Shown one piece after another: positions 1 through 8,798 of a stretch of 64,000 bases of DNA. The notes under the pieces are model-generated. The model worked only from the letters and a program-made list of their open reading frames with translations. It had not been told where the DNA came from and did not search any database. A program made the translations under genes and the position numbers. Positions within the stretch are counted from its first letter, which is position 1; each line of letters begins with the position of its first letter. This stretch comes from Halovenus halobia (lineage in GTDB: Archaea > Halobacteriota > Halobacteria > Halobacteriales > Haloarculaceae), in the NCBI RefSeq assembly GCF_051414135.1, contig NZ_JBLKOA010000003.1, positions 1 to 64,000 of the forward strand, given 5' to 3'.

Positions 1-39
1 ACTCCGAAACACCGTCATTTCGCTTCGTTCATGACGTGC

Positions 40-67
40 TTCGTACTCGCAACCACCCGAGTACGAA
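40..67. terminator. Perfect 10-bp inverted repeat before EF-2
   Basis: Arms at 40-49 and 58-67 are perfect reverse complements (TTCGTACTCG and CGAGTACGAA) around an 8-nt loop, followed by a short T-rich stretch. A weaker 6-bp inverted repeat lies at 13-18 and 31-36. The position suggests a transcription terminator of a gene left of the window. It could also be a regulatory hairpin in the EF-2 leader. Confidence 0.4.
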
Positions 68-109
68 ACACTATCCTTTTGACCCTGCTTCCGGTAAGCA
101 TCTGTAATA

Positions 110-2299
110 ATGGGCCGACGAAAAAAGATCGTGCAGGAATGTGAGTCACTGATGAATACTCCGAAGAACATTCGGAACATTGCGATTGCGGCACACGTCG
201 ACCACGGGAAGACGACGCTGACGGACAACCTGCTGGCTGGCGCAGGGATGATTTCCGACGACACCGCGGGCGAACAGCTTGCGATGGACACGGAAGAAGA
301 CGAGCAGGAACGTGGGATCACCATCGACGCAGCAAACGTTTCGATGACCCACGAGTACGAGGACACCAACCACCTCATCAACCTCATCGACACACCAGGC
401 CACGTGGACTTCGGTGGCGACGTGACACGCGCAATGCGTGCCGTCGACGGCGCACTCGTGGTTGTCGACGCTGTCGAGGGCGCGATGCCACAGACCGAAA
501 CTGTGCTCCGACAGGCACTCCGAGAGGGTGTCAAGCCAACGCTGTTCATCAACAAGGTCGACCGCCTTATTTCGGAACTGCAGGAAGGACCCGAGGAGAT
601 GCAGCAGCGGATGACCGACGTCATCCGGGACGTCAACGACCTCATCCGCGGGATGACCGAGGAGATGGACGATATCACCGAAGACTGGACCGTCTCCGTC
701 GAAGACGGCACTGTCGGCTTCGGTTCTGCGCTCTACAAGTGGGGGGTTTCCCTGCCGTCGATGCAGCGCACCGGCATGGACTTCGGCGAGATCATCGACC
801 TGGAACAGGCCGACAAACGGGCGGAACTCCACGAGCGAACGCCGCTTTCGGATGTCGTGCTCGATATGGTCTGTGAGCACTTCCCGAACCCGGTCGACGC
901 ACAGCCTCACCGTATTCCGCGAGTCTGGCGTGGTGACCCCGAATCCGAACTCGCAGAGGGCATGCGACTCGTCGACGAGGACGGCGAAGTCGTCCTCATG
1001 GTTACCGATATCTCGATGGACCCGCACGCAGGCGAAATCGCCACGGGTCGTGTCTTCTCCGGAACGCTCGAGAAGGGCCAGGAACTCTACGTCTCCGGAA
1101 CTATCGGCAAGAATCGACTCCAGAGCGTCGGTATCTTCATGGGCGGCGAGCGTGAGGAAGTCGACCAAGTCCCTGCCGGGAACGTCGCCGCAGTGACCGG
1201 ACTGGCCGACGCAATTGCAGGCTCGACTGTGTCCAGTGTCGAGATGACTCCCTTCGAGTCCATCGAGCACATCTCGGAGCCGGTCATCACGAAGTCCGTC
1301 GAGGCGAAGAACATGGACGACCTGCCGAAACTCATCGAAACGCTGCAGCAGGTCGCCAAGGAAGACCCGACCATCGACATCGAGATCAACGAGGACACCG
1401 GTGAACACCTGATCTCCGGGCAGGGTGAACTCCACCTCGAAGTCGTCACCCAGCGTATCGAGCGCAACCAGGGCATTCCGGTGACGACCGGTGAACCGAT
1501 TGTCGTCTTCCGCGAAGCGCCACAGGAGTCCAGCCGCGAGGTTGAGGGTATCTCCCCGAACCGCCACAACCGCTTCTACATCACGGTGACGCCGATGGAC
1601 CCCGACGTGGTCGAAGCCATCAAGGCAGGCAAGGCGTCGATGGACATGCCAGAGCTCGAACGGCGTGAGGCACTGCAAGACGCCGGCCTCGACAAGGAGA
1701 CCTCACAGGAAGTCGAGCACATCCACGGCACGAACATCATCATCGACGACACGAAAGGTATCCAGCACCTCAACGAGACGATGGAGCTGGTCATCGAAGG
1801 GTTCGAGGAGGCACTCAACGACGGGCCGCTGGCCGCCGAACCAGTGCAGGGCTCGCTCATCCGCCTGCACGACGCCCGTCTGCACGAGGACGCCATCCAC
1901 CGCGGTCCGGCACAGGTCATCCCCGCAGTTCGTGAAGCGCTACACAACGCGCTGATCGACGCGAAGATCAAGCTGCTCGAACCGATTCAGGAAGTCCGTA
2001 TCGACGTGCCCAACGACCACATGGGCGCAGCGAGCGGCGAGATTCAGGGTCGACGTGGCCGTGTCGACGACATGTACCAGGAAGGCGACCTGATGGTCGT
2101 CGAGGGCGTTGCGCCGGTTGAGGAGATGATTGGCTTCTCCAGCGACATCCGGAGCGCGACCGAGGGCCGCGCAAGCTGGAACACCGAAAACGCTGGCTTC
2201 CAGGTCATGGCCGACAACCTCCAGCCAGAGACTATCCAGATGATCCGAGAGCGAAAGGGCATGAAGACCGAACTGCCTGAAGCGATCAACTACTTCTAA
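110..2299 (+). CDS. fusA: Translation elongation factor EF-2
   Basis: This is the archaeal ribosomal translocase, a GTPase that moves tRNA and mRNA after peptide transfer. The protein has 729 residues, normal for aEF-2. The G1 motif AHVDHGKT is at about residues 28-35, DTPGH near 94-98 and NKVD near 147-150. The diphthamide loop, with its His in the HRGPAQ stretch, lies near 595-601. The ATG at 110 gives MGRRKKIVQEC, the usual haloarchaeal N-terminus. A cluster of hairpins follows the stop codon. No S7/S12 genes are visible because the window begins just upstream. Confidence 0.98.
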   Translation: MGRRKKIVQECESLMNTPKNIRNIAIAAHVDHGKTTLTDNLLAGAGMISDDTAGEQLAMDTEEDEQERGITIDAANVSMTHEYEDTNHLINLIDTPGHVDFGGDVTRAMRAVDGALVVVDAVEGAMPQTETVLRQALREGVKPTLFINKVDRLISELQEGPEEMQQRMTDVIRDVNDLIRGMTEEMDDITEDWTVSVEDGTVGFGSALYKWGVSLPSMQRTGMDFGEIIDLEQADKRAELHERTPLSDVVLDMVCEHFPNPVDAQPHRIPRVWRGDPESELAEGMRLVDEDGEVVLMVTDISMDPHAGEIATGRVFSGTLEKGQELYVSGTIGKNRLQSVGIFMGGEREEVDQVPAGNVAAVTGLADAIAGSTVSSVEMTPFESIEHISEPVITKSVEAKNMDDLPKLIETLQQVAKEDPTIDIEINEDTGEHLISGQGELHLEVVTQRIERNQGIPVTTGEPIVVFREAPQESSREVEGISPNRHNRFYITVTPMDPDVVEAIKAGKASMDMPELERREALQDAGLDKETSQEVEHIHGTNIIIDDTKGIQHLNETMELVIEGFEEALNDGPLAAEPVQGSLIRLHDARLHEDAIHRGPAQVIPAVREALHNALIDAKIKLLEPIQEVRIDVPNDHMGAASGEIQGRRGRVDDMYQEGDLMVVEGVAPVEEMIGFSSDIRSATEGRASWNTENAGFQVMADNLQPETIQMIRERKGMKTELPEAINYF

Positions 2300-2321
2300 G
2301 CCACCACCTTTTTCCGCCTCA

Positions 2322-2536
2322 GGTTCGCTCTTCGAGCGAACCGCTCGGCGCAAAAACGTCCGCAGAAATCTTTGATTTCTGCCGTCAAGGCGAATCGAAG
2401 ATTCGCCGACCATTGGAGAGCACAGCTCTCCAAGAGGCTGCGCAAGAGCTACGCTCTTGCGAACGTGGGCGAAAAACACCTCGACCGAGGCCGACGGCCT
2501 CGGTCGAGTGAACCGCGCTCGCGTCGCTCGCGCGGA
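2322..2536. repeat. Array of seven tandem hairpins, six with 3-nt loops
   Basis: Six perfect inverted repeats follow one another: 2322-2342 (9-bp arms, loop TTC), 2362-2382 (9 bp, TTT), 2389-2407 (8 bp, GAA), 2413-2433 (9 bp, ACA), 2441-2461 (9 bp, TAC) and 2480-2508 (13 bp, GAC). A weaker GC-rich palindrome follows at about 2513-2535. The arm sequences differ, so what is conserved is the architecture. It fills the whole space between two convergent genes and may end transcription from both sides. The repeated three-base spacing is discussed in the findings. Confidence 0.85.
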
Positions 2537-2545
2537 TGCTAAGAA

Positions 2546-3433
2546 TTACTCTTCATCGTCGCCCTCGCGCATCTCGTAGATTTTCTCGGCCATCTCGACC
2601 AGTTTCTCCTCAGCCTCTTCCTGACTCATGTCGTCGGGAAGCGAGCGAGCGTCGCGCTCACGGCGTTGGTCTTCTTCGGCCGCCCGCTCGGACCGACGCT
2701 TTGCTCGCCGGTCGGTGAACTCCTCGTCGGCAACACCGCTGTCGTCGTCGGTGAACAGCTTGACGCCCTTCGCTGCTGCTTCTTGACGCTCTTCGTCCGG
2801 AACAGTGTCTACATCGACGTGTGCAGCAATCATTTCGGCGTCGGGGCCGACGAGTGCGTCGACTTCGCGCCAACTCAACCGGACGAGTTCGCCTCTGTCA
2901 ATCAAACGAGGGAGCGAGGGCAGTCGGTGCAGGGAACAGCAAATGTCGGAGCGCTCGTCGGGCGCGATAGCCTTCTCGACGGCCAGACTCTCCGCAAGTA
3001 TCAGCGCCGCCTGTGCCTCGCGGCCGCCGTAGACTGGCATCTCTTCGAGGCCTGCGAGACTGACGAGGCTCTCGTCGCGCTTGCGAGTCCCGCGGTCGCA
3101 AATCTGAGACTGCACGTGATACTCGAACGGCGGGATTTCGGTGGCTTCGACGGTGTGTGTCCGCCGGATTCGATTCCAACACGCCCAGACAGTCTCCCCA
3201 CGGGAGGTGAGTTCAGACTTTTCCAGCACAGCCAGTTGGCCATCATCACCGACGTACGCTTTGATTGTGCACGTCCCCCCGGCTGGCTTGCCGGGGTTGT
3301 TTTCCCTATCCACGATTGTTGTGCCGCCGAACGTGAAGTCGTTGTCCGACAGGGTGTGCTCGGGGAGCAGCGAGTCGAGGTGTCTCGTGACCCGGCGGTT
3401 GTACACCCGCCCCGGATTCGACTGGCTGCTCAT
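2546..3433 (-). CDS. Conserved haloarchaeal protein of unknown function
   Basis: The protein has 295 residues. The N-terminal two thirds look globular, with a DNFTFGG-like strand-rich start and several Cys and His residues (around WACWN, SQICDRG and DICCSLH) that do not form a standard zinc motif. The last 80 residues are highly charged (RRAKRRSERAAEEDQRRERD then a Glu-rich helix) and probably coiled or disordered. I do not recognise an enzymatic motif. The family appears restricted to haloarchaea, which is recollection and not something shown here. It is convergent with EF-2 and downstream of the flavoprotein gene on the same strand. Confidence 0.75.
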   Translation of the reverse strand: MSSQSNPGRVYNRRVTRHLDSLLPEHTLSDNDFTFGGTTIVDRENNPGKPAGGTCTIKAYVGDDGQLAVLEKSELTSRGETVWACWNRIRRTHTVEATEIPPFEYHVQSQICDRGTRKRDESLVSLAGLEEMPVYGGREAQAALILAESLAVEKAIAPDERSDICCSLHRLPSLPRLIDRGELVRLSWREVDALVGPDAEMIAAHVDVDTVPDEERQEAAAKGVKLFTDDDSGVADEEFTDRRAKRRSERAAEEDQRRERDARSLPDDMSQEEAEEKLVEMAEKIYEMREGDDEE

Positions 3434-3505
3434 GGCTCGGTTATCCCACTGTTACATGTCCACACGGGCAAATGTTCCGTTTCAATTATCAGACCTGATA
3501 ATTGC

Positions 3506-4240
3506 CTAGTCCTCACGGACGGCCGGATGCTGTGTCGGGGGGTCGGGATAGCGGGCCTCAAAGGTCGCCTGCATCTGTTCGAGTGTCGTTGCCTCCCGGC
3601 GATTTCGTTCGTCTTCGTCGATTTCCTCACAACCCGGTGGAACCGGGCGGCCACGGTCGGTGAAATACCCCTCCGGCGCGACCCAGTCGTGATAGAAGGG
3701 TATCTCGGAGTGTTCGATTACTGCCAGACCAACCTTCGCGCCGTGGCCCGCCGCGACGACTGCCTGGTGTGGTTCGCCGGCAACCCGACCAGCAGCGTAG
3801 AGCCCCTTGACACCCGTGAACCCCTCATCGTCGACAGCAAGATACTCCTTCGAACCACGAGTTATCGTGTCTAAACCATCGATTTCCGCAAGATAGTCCG
3901 TATCTGCCCAGGACGCACAGATTACGTACTCACTCTCTCGTGTGTCTTCCTCCGTCTCGACAACGAATCCGTCGCCGGTCGTTCGGACTGCGGTGACAGC
4001 ACCCGCTTGAACTGTGCAGTCGTTGCGACGGGCCTGCTGGCGGGTGAGGTCCAGAAACCGACGCGCGTTTACCCCGGCCGGAAAGCCCGGCACGTTCTCG
4101 AGGTGAGCGTTACGGTTCAAAATCGAGGATTCGTCCTGACAGATGTGGGTGTCGAGGCCGGCGCGTGCGGTGTAGATGCCGGCAGTGAGGCCGGCCGGCC
4201 CGGCACCGACAACCGTGACGGTCGGTGAGTGCTCGCTCAT
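3506..4240 (-). CDS. FAD-dependent thioredoxin-reductase-like oxidoreductase without CxxC
   Basis: The N-terminus carries the FAD dinucleotide motif VVGAGPAGL at about residues 10-18 and reads like the first Rossmann domain of thioredoxin reductase. A GVKGLYAAGR segment near 145-155 matches the second FAD-contacting motif of the family. The redox-active CxxC of true thioredoxin reductases and the central NAD(P) domain are both missing, and 244 residues is short for TrxR (about 310-340). It may act on another substrate or be a ferredoxin/NAD-independent relative. The ATG at 4240 is divergent from the START-like gene. Confidence 0.75.
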   Translation of the reverse strand: MSEHSPTVTVVGAGPAGLTAGIYTARAGLDTHICQDESSILNRNAHLENVPGFPAGVNARRFLDLTRQQARRNDCTVQAGAVTAVRTTGDGFVVETEEDTRESEYVICASWADTDYLAEIDGLDTITRGSKEYLAVDDEGFTGVKGLYAAGRVAGEPHQAVVAAGHGAKVGLAVIEHSEIPFYHDWVAPEGYFTDRGRPVPPGCEEIDEDERNRREATTLEQMQATFEARYPDPPTQHPAVRED

Positions 4241-4274
4241 ACCCGCCGTATGGAGCGAGCCTATTTGTGCCCGG

Positions 4275-4282
4275 TTATTTTA
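4275..4282 (+). promoter_or_regulatory. TATA box for the START-like gene
   Basis: TTATTTTA lies about 26 nt before the GTG at 4301, the spacing expected for a haloarchaeal leaderless transcript. It supports a start at 4301 or 4307 and not the longer frame that would begin inside the divergent flavoprotein gene. Confidence 0.55.
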
Positions 4283-4300
4283 GTTGTCGCGTCACCCAAT

Positions 4301-4837
4301 GTGGGTGTGGACCGCCTCGACGTCAGCACGCTGGTGCATTTGCCGCCCGAAGAGATCTACGAGTTTCTGGTCGACTTCCCACGGTATGCGAAATACTCGG
4401 AGTATCTCGACAGAATCCGTCGCTACGGCGACGGCCAGCCAGAGACAGAGTACGACCTCACCTTCGCGTGGTGGAAACTCAGCTACACTGCCCGCTCGAA
4501 GGTCACAGCCGTGGACCCACCCGAGCGCATCGACTGGACGCTCGTCAAGGACCTCGACGCCAGCGGCTACTGGGAAATTACCCCCGAACCGGACTCTGCC
4601 CCCAAGGGCGAACAGACAGCGTCACGGGTCAGGTTCTACGTCGAATTCGACCCAACCTCAGCGAGCGCTGGAGCGATCGACCTGCCCGCGCTGACCTCCT
4701 TCGAGTGGGTCGTCGACAAAGTGAAGCCGAAAATCCGCGCGGAAGCAGAGGGGATCGTCCGGCGAATCGTCCGTGACCTCGAAGGCACCCACCGAGAGGT
4801 GCCGCTGACGATTCACGAGACGCCGGAGTCAGTTTAG
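4301..4837 (+). CDS. SRPBCC/START-like (polyketide cyclase or CoQ-binding type) protein
   Basis: The sequence VDRLDVSTLVHLPPEEIYEF followed by DFPRYAKYSEYLDRI is typical of the helix-grip SRPBCC superfamily, which binds hydrophobic ligands. A KYSEYL segment near residue 30 and a C-terminal amphipathic helix (VDKVKPKIRAEAEGIVRRIV) fit the fold. I chose GTG 4301 (alternative GTG 4307) because of the upstream TATA box. The ligand cannot be predicted. It ends 3 nt past the stop of a convergent small membrane protein gene, so the two overlap slightly. Confidence 0.8.
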   Translation: MGVDRLDVSTLVHLPPEEIYEFLVDFPRYAKYSEYLDRIRRYGDGQPETEYDLTFAWWKLSYTARSKVTAVDPPERIDWTLVKDLDASGYWEITPEPDSAPKGEQTASRVRFYVEFDPTSASAGAIDLPALTSFEWVVDKVKPKIRAEAEGIVRRIVRDLEGTHREVPLTIHETPESV

Positions 4838-5073
4838 ATTCCGAGAATCGCGCCGGCGATTAAGAGGACAACGAGCAGGACGCCAAGGACCACAAAGACT
4901 GCGTTTTCGAGGTCGACATCACCCGGTTCGAGCGGCTGATTGTGCGCGAGTGTGCCGGCGATGTTCCCACCCGTTTGCTCGTCAGTTGCTTCCTCGTGGT
5001 CCTCGTGCGCTGGCGGACCAACATCATCGACGGAAATTTTCCACTCCTCGTCGTCGTCGCTCGGTGCAGCCAT
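4834..5073 (-). CDS. Small acidic protein with one C-terminal membrane helix
   Basis: The protein has 79 residues. About 55 are acidic and hydrophilic, and the last 23 (AVFVVLGVLLVVLLIAGAIL) form a clear tail-anchor helix. It starts at ATG 5073 and is downstream of metG on the same strand, so it may be divergent in function but cotranscribed. No known catalytic motif is present. I infer a membrane-anchored small haloarchaeal protein of unknown role. Confidence 0.7.
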   Translation of the reverse strand: MAAPSDDDEEWKISVDDVGPPAHEDHEEATDEQTGGNIAGTLAHNQPLEPGDVDLENAVFVVLGVLLVVLLIAGAILGI

Positions 5074-5120
5074 ATCGGTACTAGGATATCGAGGATGAAA
5101 AGTCTGCTCCGCTTGGATTC

Positions 5121-7265
5121 TCAGCGAATTTTCGTCCCCAGCGCGGCGTCCTCGTGGGTGGTCAACAGGTCGGCCTCCTCGCCCGCTGCCAGCACCATCC
5201 CATTGGACTCGTGGCCGAACAGTTCTGCCTGCTCCATATTCGCCAGCAGCACGACGCGCGTTCCCGGCAGGTCGTCCGTGTCGTGCAGTTGTTTCAGCCC
5301 AGCGACAACCTGCCGGTGTTCGAGGCCGATATCGACCTCCAGCCTGACGAGTTCGTCCGCGCCGTCGATCGGCTCCGCCGCGGTAATCTCACCGACGCGC
5401 ATGTCGATATCCTGGAACTGCTCGAAACTGATGCGGTCGTCTGCGAGTGCTGGTAGGTCCACGCTTTCTTCGTCACCATCGTCTTCGTCGTCAGATTCGG
5501 AGACGCGCTCGCGGAGTTTCTCGTTGAGCGCTTCGATGGTCTCGTCTTCGACCCGCGTGAACAGTTCGTCGGGTTCGTCGAACTCCGCCGGTGGCGTTTC
5601 GAGTGCTGCCGACAGCTCTGGGTCGTGAACGGAGCCGTCCTCGCCGAGTTGTGCCCAGAGCGCCTCGGCCTTCTCGGGCATGACTGGCTGCATCAACAGG
5701 GCACAGGCCTTGGCGAGTTGGACGCAATCGCGGATGACCTGGGCAGCCGTCTCGGGTTCGTCGTCGACGAGATTCCACGGTTCGTTCTGCTGGATGTACT
5801 CGTTGCCGAAGTCCGCGAGGTCGACCGCAACCTGTCCGAGGGTGCGGATGTCGTACTCGGCAATCGCAGTCTCGAACGTCTCGATTGCCGCTTCGATCCG
5901 CTCGGTGACTTCCTCACTCGGGTTCGCGTCCGGCGTGCCGTCGTAGTTGCGCTGGGCGAAGAGCAGTCCCCGGTAACAGAAGTTGCCGAGGTTGCCGACG
6001 AGTTCGCCGTTGACGCGCTGCTGGAACCGGTCCCACGAGAAGTCCACGTCGTTTTCCAGCCCGCTGCCGGTTGCAGTGTAGTACCGGAACAGGTCGGGGT
6101 GGAAGCCCTCGTCGAGATACTCGCTGGCCCAGACTGCTCGCCCGCGAGAGGTCGACAGCGATTTGCCGTCGATACCGACGAATCCGGTCGCGAGCACTGC
6201 TCGTGGCTCGTTGTAGCCCGTGCCGCGCAACATTGCTGGCCAGAAGACACAGTGATGCTGGATAATATCGGGGCCAATCAGGTGGATGATTTCGCCGGAG
6301 GCCTCGCTCCACTCGTCGTCCCAGTGGGTGCCGTGGGCCTCCTCGCCGTCGACTTTCCAGGCCTGTTCCCAGTCGAAGGTGTCGGTGCCGACGCGGTCGG
6401 TGTACTGCTTCGTGGACGAGACGTATTCGATTGGCGCGTCGACCCAGACGTAGAGGACCAAATCGTCCTCCGCTCCGGCGGCGGTGCCGCCTTCGCCTCG
6501 TTGCTCCTCCGGAGCAACGCCACCTGGATAGTCGATCCCCCAGTCCATATCCCGGGTGATACAGAGGTCTTCGAGTTCGCCCTCAATCCACTCGCGGGGC
6601 TGGCTCTGGGCGCGTTCCGTGCCTTCGAGGCGGTCGAGAAAGCCCTGGAGATACTCCTGGAAGTCCGAGAGACGGAGGAACTTGTGTTCGCGGGTACGGT
6701 ACTCGGCGGGGTTGCCGGTGAGTGTACTCGTCGGGTCCTCGACTTCGCCGGGTTCGAGATGGCGCTGACAACCCTCGTCACACTCGTCACCTCGCGCTTT
6801 TTCCCCACAATATGGGCAGGTGCCCTCGACGTAGCGGTCAGGCAGCCATTGGTCGGCCTCGGGGTCGTAGGCAACCTGAATCTCTTTCTCGTGGACGTGG
6901 TCGTTGTCGATCCACGACCGGACGAACTCGCGGGTGATTTCGGTGTTCGTCTCGTCGTCGGTGTGGCCGTAGTTGTCGAACTCGACGTTGAACTGTGGGA
7001 ATCGCTCTTTGTACTGCTCGTGATACTCCAAGGCGAACTCCCGCGGTTCGACACCCTCCTCGGCGGCGTTGACTGCGACAGGCGTACCGTGCATGTCCGA
7101 CCCACAGACGAAGGCTGTCTGCTGGCCGACACGGCGGAGCGCCCGACTAAATAGGTCCCCAGCAACGTAGCTCCGCAGGTGCCCCACGTGGAGATTCCCG
7201 TTGGCGTAGGGCAACCCGCAGGTGACCACTGCTGGTTGCTCGGTTGGCAGTTGCTCGTGGCTCAT
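5121..7265 (-). CDS. metG: Methionyl-tRNA synthetase
   Basis: This enzyme charges tRNA-Met. The HIGH-type motif HVGH is near residues 26-29, the zinc knuckle (CPYC, then CDEGC) near 149-168, and the KMSKS-type motif appears as KSLSTSR near 367. From about residue 605 there is a Trbp111-like tRNA-binding OB domain (FQDIDMRVGEITAAEPI). The ATG at 7265 is preferred over a TTG at 7271. About 17 residues near 248-265, rich in Gly, Ala and Glu, are encoded by two perfect hairpins that look inserted between GIDYPG and DDLVLYVWVDAP. Confidence 0.97.
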   Translation of the reverse strand: MSHEQLPTEQPAVVTCGLPYANGNLHVGHLRSYVAGDLFSRALRRVGQQTAFVCGSDMHGTPVAVNAAEEGVEPREFALEYHEQYKERFPQFNVEFDNYGHTDDETNTEITREFVRSWIDNDHVHEKEIQVAYDPEADQWLPDRYVEGTCPYCGEKARGDECDEGCQRHLEPGEVEDPTSTLTGNPAEYRTREHKFLRLSDFQEYLQGFLDRLEGTERAQSQPREWIEGELEDLCITRDMDWGIDYPGGVAPEEQRGEGGTAAGAEDDLVLYVWVDAPIEYVSSTKQYTDRVGTDTFDWEQAWKVDGEEAHGTHWDDEWSEASGEIIHLIGPDIIQHHCVFWPAMLRGTGYNEPRAVLATGFVGIDGKSLSTSRGRAVWASEYLDEGFHPDLFRYYTATGSGLENDVDFSWDRFQQRVNGELVGNLGNFCYRGLLFAQRNYDGTPDANPSEEVTERIEAAIETFETAIAEYDIRTLGQVAVDLADFGNEYIQQNEPWNLVDDEPETAAQVIRDCVQLAKACALLMQPVMPEKAEALWAQLGEDGSVHDPELSAALETPPAEFDEPDELFTRVEDETIEALNEKLRERVSESDDEDDGDEESVDLPALADDRISFEQFQDIDMRVGEITAAEPIDGADELVRLEVDIGLEHRQVVAGLKQLHDTDDLPGTRVVLLANMEQAELFGHESNGMVLAAGEEADLLTTHEDAALGTKIR
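6477..6518. repeat. Two 3-nt-loop palindromes inside the metG frame
   Basis: GGCGGC and GCCGCC flank GGT at 6477-6491, and GTTGCTCC and GGAGCAAC flank TCC at 6500-6518. Both are perfect and have the same three-base spacing as the intergenic arrays. They encode an extra Gly/Ala/Glu-rich loop just before the conserved YVWVDAP segment of the synthetase, so the reading frame has tolerated them. Confidence 0.75.
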
Positions 7266-7319
7266 GGACAATCATCGGAGGTGCGTGATAAAAAGCCGGC
7301 CGGTTTGCGAGCGGCTACG

Positions 7320-7679
7320 TCACTCGGAGAGTGTCGCCTTCTTTGGCCCGTAGATTATCGCGTACGCGGCGACGAAGGCCACAGCAAGGGAGGTCCACCC
7401 AGGACCGAGTCCGATACTCGGCGGTGCGATAACCGTCCCGACGACGTACAGAAAGGCAACAATTGCGGTGCTTACCCCCAGAAATTTCGGGAATTCATCG
7501 TAGTCGTCGGTCTGGGAAACCAGAATGTACGCGGTCAGCAAGACGACTGGCACCGAGCCGGTGGTGTACGCTCCCGGATTGGTCGAAGCCGACGCCGTCA
7601 GGGCCGCACCAAAGACGGCGGCGAGGACGAACAGCGCCACAACGCGAACGAAAAACGGCCGAGCGTCGGTCCGGTTCAT
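7320..7679 (-). CDS. Small four-helix membrane protein
   Basis: The protein has 119 residues with four hydrophobic segments at about 10-30, 43-55, 66-85 and 92-110, and a short basic N-terminus. A TDDYDEFPKFLG loop lies in the middle. There are no recognisable functional motifs. The ATG is at 7679, followed downstream by metG on the same strand. Confidence 0.7.
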   Translation of the reverse strand: MNRTDARPFFVRVVALFVLAAVFGAALTASASTNPGAYTTGSVPVVLLTAYILVSQTDDYDEFPKFLGVSTAIVAFLYVVGTVIAPPSIGLGPGWTSLAVAFVAAYAIIYGPKKATLSE

Positions 7680-7726
7680 ACCAGTACGAAGACGCCCGGC
7701 CGTATCAACCTCTCCTCTTCAGGTTC

Positions 7727-8791
7727 TCACAGTAGCGTCTCCACAGCCTCTCGGACGATGCCGGCCGCCTTCTCGACGTCGGAGCGGTGGACGTACTCGC
7801 GGTCGGCGTGGGCCACCGGCCCCTGCTGGTCCGCAAGTACGCCCGGCCCGAAGACGACGACTGGGGCGTCAGCCGCGAAGTACGACGCCTCGGTCGCTGC
7901 CCCGAACGGCCGGGTCCGGGTGCCGCTGGCGGCCGACAGCGCTTCGACCAGCGGAGCGTCGGCGTCGGTCGCGAACGCTTCCGGCGCGGGCATCTCCGGA
8001 CGAACCAGTCCTACATCGAGGTCGTAGAGGTCCGGCAGCCACTCCTGAAGGTGTGCACGCAGGTCCGTAAAGAAAGCCTCGACAGTCTCTGGCGGGACAG
8101 TCCGGCGGTCGAAGCGTATCGCACACTCGGCCGGAATCTGGTTGATTGCTTCGCCGCCCTCGATGACGGATGGGGTGAGCGTTGGCGGACCGAGCAACTC
8201 GTGTGCGCCGGGGCCGTTGGTCTCGTCGAACGATTCCAGCGCCTGCAGAATGGGCGCCGCCGCGCGGATAGCGTTCTCACCGTTGTGCGGGTCACTCGCG
8301 TGGCCGCTTTCGCCGTGTATTACCACTTCACCCTCGAACTGGCCGCGGGCAGCGATGCACACGTCGAGGTCAGTCGGTTCGCCGACGATGTAGCCGTCAG
8401 CGTCGAGTGTCTCACCGAGATGTGCGCCGCCAGTCTGTGCTGTCTCCTCGTCAGTCGTGATAGCGAGCGTAAGTTGGCCGTCGATATCCGCGTGCAGAAA
8501 CGTATCGAGCAACGCAGCGAGGGGTCCTTTCGCGTCACACGCGCCTCGGCCGCGGACGATATCGCCGTCGCGCTCGTACGGAATATGTGGCGGGACGGTG
8601 TCGATATGCGTGTTCAGGACGAGATGCTCGCCCGAGCCACGACTCGCGAGAATGTTTCCGGCCTCGTCGATGTCAGGGTCCTGACCAGCCGACTCGAGTG
8701 TCTCGACCAATAGCTCCCGCATCGGCTCGACCGTCTCGTGCGATGGCGTCGAGACGGCGGCTTCGTGAAATCCGTCGATGCGAAAGCTCAT
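7727..8791 (-). CDS. dapE: M20 family metallopeptidase, DapE/ArgE-like deacylase
   Basis: The protein has 354 residues. LNTHIDTVPP near 60 supplies the first metal ligand and its catalytic Asp, GRGACDAKGPLAA near 82 holds the bridging Asp, and TDEETAQTGGAH near 112 holds the catalytic Glu pair. A dimerisation lid follows, and a final His is in AHADREYVHRSD near 327. The family hydrolyses N-acyl amino acids. The neighbouring lysA favours N-succinyl-diaminopimelate desuccinylase, but acetylornithine deacetylase cannot be excluded from sequence. Confidence 0.85.
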   Translation of the reverse strand: MSFRIDGFHEAAVSTPSHETVEPMRELLVETLESAGQDPDIDEAGNILASRGSGEHLVLNTHIDTVPPHIPYERDGDIVRGRGACDAKGPLAALLDTFLHADIDGQLTLAITTDEETAQTGGAHLGETLDADGYIVGEPTDLDVCIAARGQFEGEVVIHGESGHASDPHNGENAIRAAAPILQALESFDETNGPGAHELLGPPTLTPSVIEGGEAINQIPAECAIRFDRRTVPPETVEAFFTDLRAHLQEWLPDLYDLDVGLVRPEMPAPEAFATDADAPLVEALSAASGTRTRPFGAATEASYFAADAPVVVFGPGVLADQQGPVAHADREYVHRSDVEKAAGIVREAVETLL

Positions 8792-8798
8792 CTGGCCC

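Noticed and set aside
146..1678. Long open frame on the minus strand through the EF-2 gene
   Set aside because: It is the antisense shadow of EF-2. High-GC haloarchaeal genes often keep the opposite frame open, and the translation has no family features.
5625..7154. 509-codon plus-strand frame over metG
   Set aside because: This is a shadow of the MetG gene with no recognisable domain; the minus-strand product is unambiguous.
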